From assembly GCA_021833045.1 (NCBI GenBank), contig JAKBGP010000030.1, positions 1 to 15,338 of the forward strand: a DNA stretch of 15,338 bases, written 5' to 3'. Positions 7,687-15,322 of the stretch are shown here, in pieces. The position numbers and the translations under genes are program-made. Position 1 is the stretch's first letter. Every line of letters starts with the position of its first letter. Source of the stretch: Thermoplasmata archaeon (GTDB taxonomy: Archaea > Thermoplasmatota > Thermoplasmata > Thermoplasmatales > Thermoplasmataceae). The notes beneath the pieces were generated by a model. That model was not told the origin of the DNA. It saw only the letters and a list, made by a program, of their open reading frames with translations, and searched no databases.

Positions 7687-8928
7687 ATGAACATACTAGT
7701 AGTTTCAAGAGAAGCTCTTTTTCCTACATATGGTGGGCATAGAGAGTATCTTCTTTCAACCATTAGACAACTATCATCTCTGGGAAACAAAATCACCGTT
7801 GTTTCATGGGGACCAGAAGATAGCTATACCTACTACGAGAATAATCTTAATGAGAAACATTTTAAAAGTGGTGGAGACAAAGTAATGCTAAAAAACAGTG
7901 AAAATTTTGTTCCATTAAAAAAAGCTCTTTCTACCTTAGGTGTAATGCAAATGAAAACGATTCTACATCATGGAATAAAAGCGGATCGAGTTTCTGAATT
8001 TGAACGTTATGATTTAGTTTTGAAAAATGGCCCGGATTCAAACACAATAGGCGAATATGTCGCGAAAAAATATGGCATTCCCCTTGTTGATAGATTGGAT
8101 TGGGTTGGCCTCCCTTATAGAACACACAATTTTAAAAAATGGTTGGATTTCTTAGATGAAAAATATTTACCATACCAAAAATTACACACAATCATAGATA
8201 ATCAGGTAACGAAATTTGAAGCCATGAATAGTGCACATTCTGATTTCATATATACCCATACTCAAGGCGACGCTAATAAAATATCCAGATATCTTCATGA
8301 AAGCAAAGTTTCTTATATACTACCGTTTTTGTACCGAGAGAATAACACAAATAATCTAAGAGATAATTGTGATTTATCTAACAAATTACCTAAAAAATAT
8401 TTTTTATTTTATTCATCGCAAGGAATAGACGCTGATAGAGCTGTAAAGTTCATATATATTATTTCAAAAAAGTATCCAAAAATAAATTTTATTGTAACTG
8501 GATCAGAAAATTTTCAAAATTTACATCGTGAAAATTTTAAGATTTTTGGAAAAGTCAAATTTCAATCATTTATAGAAATTCTACGTAATTCTTATCTTGT
8601 GATAATGCCTCTTATCGAGAGCCATGGAATACAGATGAAATTAATCAGAGCGTTTTCTAATGGAAAAGCAGTTCTCACTACGAATTCATTAATAAATCCT
8701 ATTGATCATATAATGCAAGATGAAAAAAATGTGTTTTTGAATGATTCTCCCGAAGAATTCGCCAAAAGAATTGATTACTTGAATGATGATTATGGGGTGG
8801 TTGAAAAAGTATCTATGAATTCTTATCTAACATTTCAAAAAAATTTTTCACCCGAGATACATAAAAATGTTTTGAATAAATATTTCTCAGAAATATGTAA
8901 TAACTCATTAAAAAACTATTTTAAATAG
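7687..8928 (+). CDS. GT4-like glycosyltransferase
   Basis: The 413-aa product is a GT-B type glycosyltransferase. It opens with a beta strand and glycine loop, MNILVVSREALFPTYGGH, as in GT4 enzymes. It carries RLDWVGLP and KKWLDFLDEK in the N-terminal domain, and FIVTGSENF plus KIFGKV in the nucleotide-binding C-terminal domain. The donor-site region reads LIESHGIQMKLIRAFSNGKAV (Glu311 onward). In the GIQxK subtype of GT4 the residue before AxxxG is usually Glu; here it is Arg321. No membrane segment or signal peptide is apparent, so it should act at the cytoplasmic membrane face on a lipid-linked glycan. The donor is unknown; GDP-perosamine made by the genes at 10573-12742 is one candidate. 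A broken paralog lies at 4560-5560, and an FkbM gene lies directly upstream. Confidence 0.87.
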   Translation: MNILVVSREALFPTYGGHREYLLSTIRQLSSLGNKITVVSWGPEDSYTYYENNLNEKHFKSGGDKVMLKNSENFVPLKKALSTLGVMQMKTILHHGIKADRVSEFERYDLVLKNGPDSNTIGEYVAKKYGIPLVDRLDWVGLPYRTHNFKKWLDFLDEKYLPYQKLHTIIDNQVTKFEAMNSAHSDFIYTHTQGDANKISRYLHESKVSYILPFLYRENNTNNLRDNCDLSNKLPKKYFLFYSSQGIDADRAVKFIYIISKKYPKINFIVTGSENFQNLHRENFKIFGKVKFQSFIEILRNSYLVIMPLIESHGIQMKLIRAFSNGKAVLTTNSLINPIDHIMQDEKNVFLNDSPEEFAKRIDYLNDDYGVVEKVSMNSYLTFQKNFSPEIHKNVLNKYFSEICNNSLKNYFK

Positions 8929-8978
8929 ACATATCTGCATTGCTTTTCTGCTTGATAAGTTTCATTTACATTATTGGA

Positions 8979-9023
8979 GATAGTGTACATGAATTGCTGT
9001 AATTTCGAAAAGATCCGGTACAA
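8979..9023 (+). repeat. IS256-family terminal inverted repeat, right end of the transposase gene
   Basis: The 45 bases start GATAGTGTA, share GCTGTAA in the middle and end GGTACAA. The reverse complement of 10172-10216 matches at 33 positions without a gap. The repeat ends three bases before the transposase stop codon. Confidence 0.88.
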
Positions 9024-9025
9024 CC

Positions 9026-10148
9026 CTAATCTACCTCCATGTTCATATACTTTCTTCCGGTGATCCACTCTTCATTTATGTCCATCATTATGGTCACAAC
9101 AAGTCTCAGAATGGACTGTTCAGACGGAAATACACCTATCTTCTTTGTCCTCCTCTTGAATTCAAGGGTCAGTCTCTTCAGGACGTTTGTCGTTCTCAGT
9201 CTTTTCTTGCATAATTCACCGTACGCCTTGTCGTTGTATAGTGAAGGATACCATCTTTCAAACATGTCAGATGCCTTGTCCAACCCTTCCTTTATGAGGG
9301 TATCCTGTGCCTTTGATACAAGGGATTCGTTTTCAAGGGCCTGATTTACGATCTGCATTACTGATGGTCGTTTCTTCTTCGGTATGAGTTTCATGAGGTT
9401 TCGCATGAAATGGACATGGCAGAACTGCCATGCTGCACCCAGGAATGATCTTGTTACGGATTCCTGTATGCCCTTGTGACCATCTGATATCACCAGTTCA
9501 ATGCCTTTAAGGCCCCTATCTTTCAGATAATCAAAGAATGATTCCCGATCCCATCTCCGTTTCAGAATCACACATAGTTTGCTTGAAAGTATCTCCCTTT
9601 TCCCTCACTGTCAATGCCAATGTACATATACAACGCTTTGTTCCCAAATTTCCGTCTTCTCCTTATCTTGAAGTATGTTGCTTCTATGTAGATGAACTTC
9701 TTTCTTTAAAGGAATGATTTTACCTTTGAGTCAAGTTCAGATGCAAGCGTTGAGACATATGAAGCGGGATATATTCTAAACCCCAAGGGATTCAATGACA
9801 TTCCTGGTGGAAACACCCTGTATGTATGATTCCAGTATTACGGAGTTGAGGGCATTCTCAACCCTTGAATATCTCTCAAATACATGGGTGCTGAAGGAAA
9901 ACTCCCCTGTCTGCGGTTTCTTAAGATCCAGATTCCCGTCTGTTGTTTTCAATGAGCTCTTTCTTGAACCATTCCTGTGTCCCTTTCTCTCTTCCGATCT
10001 CTCGTAGGGAAGAGAGGATACCTGTATCCTTGCCACCTATTCCGTGACTGTGTTTAGAAACCCTTCCATGAGCTTTTTCTTTCCTTCCTTGCTGTCCAGA
10101 AGAAAACTACTTATTATCTCTTTCATTACATCCAATTGGTCCTGCATT
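9026..10148 (-). pseudogene. IS256-family (mutator type) transposase pseudogene
   Basis: From ATG 10148 the frame reads MQDQLDVMKEIISSFLLD and meets a TAG just before VARIQVSSLPYERSEERKGH. The next open piece gives HVFERYSRVENALNSVI and YIQGVSTRNVIESLG. A frameshift leads to ASELDSKVKSFL, a TAA, then KKFIYIEATYFKIRRR and GIDSEGKREILSSK. A last shift opens the longest piece, from 9571 to 9026: RGLKGIELVISDGHKGIQES, AAWQFCHVHFMRNLMKLIPK and, near the end, FPSEQSILRLVVTIM. The second Asp (VISDGHKG) and final Glu (FPSEQ) of the DDE triad are present. The first residue is Glu (codon 9684-9682) where the family has Asp. Two stops and two frameshifts make it inactive. Summed length, about 370 codons, is near the IS256 norm. 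Confidence 0.88.
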
Positions 10149-10171
10149 TTTTCACCTATTCAAATCTGAAT

Positions 10172-10216
10172 TGTACAGGACCTCTTCAATTTTACAGCAG
10201 ATTCAATACACTATCG
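10172..10216 (-). repeat. IS256-family terminal inverted repeat, left end (transposase 5' side)
   Basis: Read on the minus strand these bases start GATAGTGTA and end TGTACAA, pairing with 8979-9023. They end about 23 bases before the transposase start codon at 10148. Confidence 0.88.
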
Positions 10217-10572
10217 AAAATAAACTATAATTTTCTCCAGTTTGATTTATGGAATAGGTCAAGTATTCTTATACTAAGATAGCAAAAGAATAGAGCAATT
10301 ATTTTTGACCTTAAAGCATAAATATCGGGAAGGGAAATTGAAATAATCTGTTTTGTTAGTCATTAATTGATTCAATGAAACCAATAAAAATTGGTTGATG
10401 AGGTAAAATAATGGGATGATAAACCCGGAACTTTTAATTTGACTTATGAGAAATGCTATTGATAATTATCGATTCAATATTTGAAACAAGTGGAATAAAG
10501 AAAAAATTCCCCCGTAGTCGAAATCTAATTACAAGACGAATAATTATTAAATATAAATAGTATAATGGTCTA
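10217..10572 (+). promoter_or_regulatory. Intergenic region with TATA box for the gmd operon
   Basis: TATAAATAG at 10552-10560, extended upstream to TTAAATATAAATAG from 10547, ends 12 bases before the gmd ATG. That spacing implies a leaderless or nearly leaderless mRNA. Further upstream are a 7-bp-stem, 4-nt-loop hairpin (10379-10396, arms AACCAAT/ATTGGTT) and a 10-bp palindrome GATAATTATC (10461-10470), either of which could bind a regulator; no repressor gene is nearby. No coding relic was recognised in this stretch. Confidence 0.55.
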
Positions 10573-11634
10573 ATGAAAAGGGCACTTATAACAGGCATCA
10601 CAGGCCAAGACGGATCATACCTTGCAAAATTTCTTCTAGATAAAGGATATGAAGTGTTTGGAACTTATAGAAGAATAAGTTCTCCAAACTTCTGGAGATT
10701 ACAGTATCTTGATATTTTTCATAGAGTGAAGTTGATCTCAACCGATATGACTGACCAGTCTTCTATTCAGAACGCCCTCTATATATCAAAACCTGACGAA
10801 GTGTACCATCTTGCAGCCCAATCTTTTGTGGAGTCTAGTTTTCAGACACCACATTCTACCGGTGAAATTACTGGACTTTCTGTCGTTTCTATATTAGAAA
10901 CTATAAAACTATTTAATAGAGATATTCGTTTCTATTTTGCAGGAACCAGTGAACTTTATGGATATTCAGGTATAATTAATGGAAAGTCTTTGAGTGAAAA
11001 CGATGTATTCCAACCAATGAGTCCTTATGCAGCTGCCAAGCTTTATGGATTTTGGGTTTCAAAGATTTACAGAGACGGGTACGGAATTTTCGCGTCAAAT
11101 GGTATACTTTTTAATCATGAATCACCATTGAGAGGGCTTGAATTTGTAACAAGAAAAATTTCAAATAGTGTCGCGAAAATCAAACTTGGAATTTCTGATA
11201 AAATTACACTTGGAAATCTGGAAGCACAAAGAGATTGGGGTTATGCTCCTGAATACGTTGAAGCAATGTGGAAAATATTGCAATATGAAAAACCAGATGA
11301 TTTTGTTGTTGCCACTGGCGAGACACATTCTGTAAAAGAATTCCTGAACGAAGCATGCAACCAGGCTGGGTTAAATTTTGAAGACTACTTGGTTATTGAT
11401 AAGAGTCTTCTAAGACCATTAGACCTGCCTTCTTTAAAGGGGAATTTTTCTAAAGTGAAAGATGCCTGTAACTGGACCCCTAAGATCACATTTAGCGAAT
11501 TAGTCAAGTTGATGGTGGATAAAGAAATTGAAAGATGGAAAATGGTGCTGGAAGGAAAAACTTTTCCATGGGACGCTCCAAATTATCCAAGCGAACGTGA
11601 ATTAGTTTTGAGGAATGGTGACAATGGAAGATAA
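10573..11634 (+). CDS. gmd: GDP-mannose 4,6-dehydratase
   Basis: The 353-aa product converts GDP-D-mannose to GDP-4-keto-6-deoxy-D-mannose with bound NADP. It is a short-chain-dehydrogenase-type enzyme. It opens with MKRALITGITGQDGSYLAKF (the GxxGxxG loop, residues 8-14, in the TGITGQDGSYL form specific to this enzyme). YRRISS follows the second strand where Gmd reads arginines for the NADP phosphate. DEVYHLAAQSFVESSF is the family text. The catalytic set is Thr125-Ser126-Glu127 and Tyr152-x3-Lys156 (YAAAK). FNHESPLRGLEFVTRKI and LGNLEAQRDWGYAPEYV complete the fingerprint. Length is normal (about 350). The start is fixed because the glycine loop begins at residue 8. It overlaps the next gene by 20 bases. 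No fucose synthase (Fcl) or Rmd gene is in the window; the neighbouring aminotransferase suggests perosamine as the end product. Confidence 0.95.
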   Translation: MKRALITGITGQDGSYLAKFLLDKGYEVFGTYRRISSPNFWRLQYLDIFHRVKLISTDMTDQSSIQNALYISKPDEVYHLAAQSFVESSFQTPHSTGEITGLSVVSILETIKLFNRDIRFYFAGTSELYGYSGIINGKSLSENDVFQPMSPYAAAKLYGFWVSKIYRDGYGIFASNGILFNHESPLRGLEFVTRKISNSVAKIKLGISDKITLGNLEAQRDWGYAPEYVEAMWKILQYEKPDDFVVATGETHSVKEFLNEACNQAGLNFEDYLVIDKSLLRPLDLPSLKGNFSKVKDACNWTPKITFSELVKLMVDKEIERWKMVLEGKTFPWDAPNYPSERELVLRNGDNGR

Positions 11635-12742
11635 GATCATTTACCATATGGCAGAACCTGACTTGACTGGAAATGAGCGCAACTATCTGATTGATGCATT
11701 CGATTCTGGATGGATCAGTTCTAAGGGAAAGTATATTCAAAAATTTGAAGAAAATTTTGCCAATTTCGTTGAAACAAAATTTGCAGTGAGTTGTTCAAAT
11801 GGCACAACAGCACTGCATCTTGCTATTCGTGCATTGGGAATAGGAGCAGGGGATGAAGTACTTGTCCCTAACCTTACATTTGCGTCACCTGCCAATGCTG
11901 TTTTGTATGAGCATGCAAAGCCAATTCTTGTAGATGTGGATAAGAGATACTGGTGCATTGATCCAATTAGGATTGAGGAGTGCATAACGGAGAAGACAAA
12001 GGCAATTATTGTTGTGCATCTTTACGGTCATCCAGCTGACATGGATTCTATTATGAAAATAGCTAAGAAGCACGGTTTGAAAGTAATAGAAGATGCCGCA
12101 GAAGCTCATGGTGCAATGTTTAGAGACAAAAAAGTTGGTTCAATAGGAGATATTGGATGTTTTTCCTTCTATGGTAATAAAATCGTTACTACAGGTGAAG
12201 GTGGAATGATTGTTACAAATGATCAATCTCTTGCAGACAAGTTGAGAATGCTAAGAGACCATGGGATGCTTCCTTCAAAGAGATATTGGCACGATGAGGT
12301 AGGGTATAATTATAGAATTACAAACCTTCAGGCTGCAATTGGGGTGGCACAACTTGAAACTATCTCGGAGAAGATAGAAAAGAGGAGATGGATCGCTAGG
12401 AAATATGCAGATTTCCTTGACAAAAGTGTCGAGCTACAAGTGGAAATGCCTTGGGCCCTTAATGTATACTGGCTTCCAACATTCATTATCAAAAACTTAT
12501 CGAATAGAACTGCGAAAGATTCCCTCATGGACAAAATGAACCAACATGGAATTGAAACAAGACCGGTTTTCTATCCATTAAATGAAATGCCCCCTTACAA
12601 AAATAATGGTGTTTTCACCAATTCCAACTATATTTCATTTCATGGAATAAGCCTACCAGTGTATAATAGTTTGAAAGAAGATGACATTAGGATAATTTCC
12701 GAACATCTAAATGAATCACTTAAGATTCTGACCACTGGGTGA
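11615..12742 (+). CDS. per: DegT/DnrJ/EryC1/StrS aminotransferase, probable GDP-perosamine synthase
   Basis: The 375-aa PLP enzyme is of the sugar 3-/4-aminotransferase type. Family marks: AEPDLTGNERNYL near the N-terminus, SNGTTALHLAIRALGIGAGD, EDAAEAHGA with the PLP-ring Asp160, and FSFYGNKIVTTGEGGMI with the Schiff-base Lys189 (numbering from ATG 11615). The GNKxxTTGEGGM form is that of GDP-perosamine synthases (RfbE/Per), which aminate GDP-4-keto-6-deoxymannose with glutamate. The C-terminal GIETRPVFYPLNEMPPYK is also standard. It overlaps gmd, whose product is its expected substrate, so the two act in sequence. ATG 11624 is an equally possible start. GGTGA at 11617-11621 is only 2 bases before it, while GAGG at 11610-11613 fits it better by spacing. 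Assignment to perosamine rests on motif and context; a UDP-linked 4-keto sugar cannot be excluded. Confidence 0.88.
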   Translation: MVTMEDKIIYHMAEPDLTGNERNYLIDAFDSGWISSKGKYIQKFEENFANFVETKFAVSCSNGTTALHLAIRALGIGAGDEVLVPNLTFASPANAVLYEHAKPILVDVDKRYWCIDPIRIEECITEKTKAIIVVHLYGHPADMDSIMKIAKKHGLKVIEDAAEAHGAMFRDKKVGSIGDIGCFSFYGNKIVTTGEGGMIVTNDQSLADKLRMLRDHGMLPSKRYWHDEVGYNYRITNLQAAIGVAQLETISEKIEKRRWIARKYADFLDKSVELQVEMPWALNVYWLPTFIIKNLSNRTAKDSLMDKMNQHGIETRPVFYPLNEMPPYKNNGVFTNSNYISFHGISLPVYNSLKEDDIRIISEHLNESLKILTTG

Positions 12743-12751
12743 ACTTTTCGA

Positions 12752-14278
12752 ATGAGTTCATTTAGAACCGTTTCAATAGTTTCCCTTGCTTTCTTTTTAC
12801 AAACCACTTTCAGCATTATTTTTTTCCTTGTCATTGCAAGAACATTACCGGTCACAGAGGTTGGGGGTATATCACTTTTTCTCAGTTTTGGTAGCATCTT
12901 CGTCGTTGCGTTTTCTCTAAATCTTGATGTAGGATTGACACATTTTATTTCATTTTTTAAGGGCGAACTCGGTGAATATTTTCTTCCTCGCATGTTTATT
13001 GTTTTGCCTGCTGTCTTGACTGTCACGTCCTTCACATTCATTGTGGCCCTTTCTTCTATAATTTCTGATGTATTTTTTCACTCATCCCAGTACAAAACTG
13101 TTGTAATTCTTTTGGGAGTTTATGTTGCAGAATCCATAAGTATTGGTTTCCTTGTTTCAATCTTACAGGGTATTCAATCCTTTAAACTTGCAGCTATTTC
13201 CAATATTATATACTCAGGATTAACTTTTGGATTGCCCACAATAATGAGTTTTTTCAAACTTTCAATTGAATTTATAGCTATGAGCTTTTCCATTGGAGCT
13301 GGAATTTCACTGATTATTACATTGTTTTTTGTTCTAATGACAGATCTGTCGCGAAAAACTCCAGAGAATGACTTGAATAGAAAAATTCTTGCATATGTAA
13401 CTCCCGTATTTCTAGGCTCTCTTTTTACTACGCTAATGGGAACAGTCGATCGCATAATTCTTCCTGCACTTACTAATTTAACTCTAACGGCAATATATAC
13501 TTATTCGTTAGCAATAGCTACGATTGTAACTGCATTAACGTCCCCCTTCTCTTTCTTTCTTCTTCCGAAGATTTCGGAGAATTTTGGATCTTCTCAAAAA
13601 GGAAAACTTAAAAAATACACTCAAGGTTCACTTGAAATGTTTTACTTCATTGCCTTGCCTGCATCAATAGGGGCCGCCTTACTTTCAAGACCACTGCTTT
13701 CAGTCCTGGTTGGAGGAGTTTATGCCAACAATTTTTTGATACTCCAGATTATGGTTTTCTCATATTCTTTCTTTTCATTTCGACCCATTGTTTCTTCAAT
13801 ACTCTTAGGCGTGAAAAGGACAGATATTTATTTTTTCTCTGCTGTGGCAGCATTCATAGCAAATGTTCTTATATCACTTCTATTGATACCTCCATTTGGT
13901 CTATACGGTGCTGTGTCTGCTAGCATTTCTGCGTGGGCTTTAAGTACAGTGCCAAGAATTATCGCCGTAAACTCAATTTTCCCTAGCAAACTTCCCTTGC
14001 ACCCATATATTCGTATGTGGTTCAATGTAATAGTAATGGCAATCGCAGTTTTCTTTACGAGTGAGTTTTTTCATTCCGATTTTTATGCACTAATTTTTTC
14101 TATAGTAATCGGTTTAATAGTGTATATGATGTGTTCAATAATTAATAGACCATTTACCTCAGAAGCTAGATGTTTGATATATTCAATAGTTACCAAAAAT
14201 CACCCTTTTATGGAAAAGTTAACAAAACTTTTTGTTGGTAGTGAAATTCTTGATGACGAGGAATCTAATTCAACTTAA
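12752..14278 (+). CDS. Polysaccharide flippase (Wzx-like, MOP superfamily)
   Basis: The 508-aa integral membrane protein has roughly 12-14 hydrophobic segments over its whole length, separated by short charged loops. It opens with a membrane segment (SIVSLAFFLQTTFSIIFFLV), and IARTLPVTEVGGISLFLSFG is the N-terminal text of PF01943/PF13440-type polysaccharide exporters. VTPVFLGSLFTTLMGTVDRI lies at the start of the second half, where family members repeat the domain. Known role: moving undecaprenyl- or dolichol-linked glycans across the membrane. It follows the aminotransferase by 9 bases, with GGTGA at 12738-12742 (overlapping the per stop codon) as Shine-Dalgarno sequence 9 bases before ATG 12752. 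Its stop overlaps that of the convergent glycosyltransferase by 4 bases. Substrate specificity cannot be read from sequence. Confidence 0.88.
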   Translation: MSSFRTVSIVSLAFFLQTTFSIIFFLVIARTLPVTEVGGISLFLSFGSIFVVAFSLNLDVGLTHFISFFKGELGEYFLPRMFIVLPAVLTVTSFTFIVALSSIISDVFFHSSQYKTVVILLGVYVAESISIGFLVSILQGIQSFKLAAISNIIYSGLTFGLPTIMSFFKLSIEFIAMSFSIGAGISLIITLFFVLMTDLSRKTPENDLNRKILAYVTPVFLGSLFTTLMGTVDRIILPALTNLTLTAIYTYSLAIATIVTALTSPFSFFLLPKISENFGSSQKGKLKKYTQGSLEMFYFIALPASIGAALLSRPLLSVLVGGVYANNFLILQIMVFSYSFFSFRPIVSSILLGVKRTDIYFFSAVAAFIANVLISLLLIPPFGLYGAVSASISAWALSTVPRIIAVNSIFPSKLPLHPYIRMWFNVIVMAIAVFFTSEFFHSDFYALIFSIVIGLIVYMMCSIINRPFTSEARCLIYSIVTKNHPFMEKLTKLFVGSEILDDEESNST

Positions 14279-15252
14279 TCAAGTAGGAAATCAGTTATAT
14301 TTTTAATGACCAGATTTATTTTATCACTTACAGAAATAGTTTGAGGAATCTGATCTATTCTTTCAATGGCCATTTGGATGGATTGATCAAAATTTGACAA
14401 ATCAGTCAAAATGATCAGGTCGCTTTTTCTCTCCTCTCTGAATTCTGGAAGATCTGTGCAAACAACTATGTTCTCAAAAAATGAAGCCATTTCAAGCACT
14501 CCGGATTGCCCACCTGACACCCTGTAAGGCATCAATACTATCTCATTATTGAGGAATAACGACACAAGGTCTTTTTCATTAACGTACCCTAGATATTTAT
14601 CAATAATACAATCGTATTTTAGTAATAAATTATTAAAATGCACTTCGTATCCTGGAAAGTGGTTATTTATTCCACCGCTAACTGTTAAACATATATTCAA
14701 ATAATTTTTTTTCAATTTACTTATTGCTTCAAGTGCAACTTTTGGATCTTTCTGGGGACCCCAGAATCCGTGCAAAAGTATATTTATTTTAGCACCTTTT
14801 TTGTTTCTGGAAATATGTTCAAGACTATCCATTCCATTAATGCTTAAGGTGGCGATTGGATCTATATAGTCGCTCTTTATCACGCCTGCAACGCATTTTT
14901 TTCCAATTTTTTTTGAAACCAAATTTCCATAATAATCAAGTTGAAAATACGTTTTAATTCTTGCATACACAAATTTTTCGATTATCCCAACTGAGCCCTT
15001 TCTCAATTTGTCAAAAAGCGTGTTGTACCCAAGTGATTCTGCATCGTGAGTGTATACGCTACCTTGGTTTATGATCTTAACATTTTTATGTGCTATTTTA
15101 CTGATGAGAAGTGGAAGAAGCATTCCGACTAAATTTGAGAGACTTTTGTTCCCAAATGCGGTTGGCCCGTAAATAACTATGACCGGGTCCCCTTGAATTT
15201 TTTTTATTTTTGATACGAGTCTACTCATGCTTATTGGTTTCTTATAATCCAT
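14275..15252 (-). CDS. GT4-like glycosyltransferase lacking its N-terminal start in this copy
   Basis: The C-terminal domain has ILLHGFWGPQKDPKVALEAI, LTVSGGINN, LGYVNEKDLVSLFLNNEIVL and MPYRVSGGQSGVLEMASFFE, a GT4 donor-site pattern with the GQSGVLE motif, then VVCTDLPEFREE. The first in-window ATG is 15252. The frame is open further upstream to 15321 and codes for LIVSPSNGG, which belongs to the N-terminal Rossmann domain. An in-frame TAA at 15327-15325 closes it just outside the 126-bp terminal repeat. The missing N-terminal residues are encoded at 239-127. Joining the ends gives 1161 bases in one frame, including the stop (386 aa). The stop overlaps the flippase stop by 4 bases, tail to tail. 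The sugar donor is unknown. Confidence 0.82.
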   Translation of the reverse strand: MDYKKPISMSRLVSKIKKIQGDPVIVIYGPTAFGNKSLSNLVGMLLPLLISKIAHKNVKIINQGSVYTHDAESLGYNTLFDKLRKGSVGIIEKFVYARIKTYFQLDYYGNLVSKKIGKKCVAGVIKSDYIDPIATLSINGMDSLEHISRNKKGAKINILLHGFWGPQKDPKVALEAISKLKKNYLNICLTVSGGINNHFPGYEVHFNNLLLKYDCIIDKYLGYVNEKDLVSLFLNNEIVLMPYRVSGGQSGVLEMASFFENIVVCTDLPEFREERKSDLIILTDLSNFDQSIQMAIERIDQIPQTISVSDKINLVIKNITDFLLD

Positions 15253-15322
15253 GATCTCAAGTACTTTGCATTTTTTTGGAAGAATTATACTATCTCCACC
15301 ATTAGAAGGAGATACAATTAAT
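15197..15322. repeat. Direct terminal repeat, right copy
   Basis: This is identical to bases 1-126. The 16 bases after it (CCTTAACTCACCCTTT) differ from bases 127-142, though CTTAAC appears in both (15324-15329 and 134-139), which could mean a noisy or gapped read end. The repeat lies in the glycosyltransferase coding sequence. Confidence 0.97.

Larger units (their letters stand above)
8979..10216 (-). mobile_element. Dead IS256-family insertion sequence with 45-bp terminal inverted repeats
   Basis: The 1238-bp element is bounded by imperfect inverted repeats at 8979-9023 and 10172-10216 (33 of 45 positions match with no gap), with outermost bases GATAGTGTA. It encloses an IS256-type transposase frame on the minus strand. 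No 8-9 bp target duplication is visible: the 8 bases to the left end in TTATTGGA and those to the right begin GAAAATAA. This fits an old insertion with decayed flanks or a recombination at the site. It separates the FkbM-glycosyltransferase unit from the gmd operon. Confidence 0.88.

Noticed and set aside
9039..9344. 101-codon plus-strand open frame inside the IS256 element
   Set aside because: It is antisense to the clear transposase text on the minus strand.
12640..13041. 133-codon minus-strand open frame over the aminotransferase-flippase junction
   Set aside because: It is antisense to two well-supported genes and looks like no known protein.
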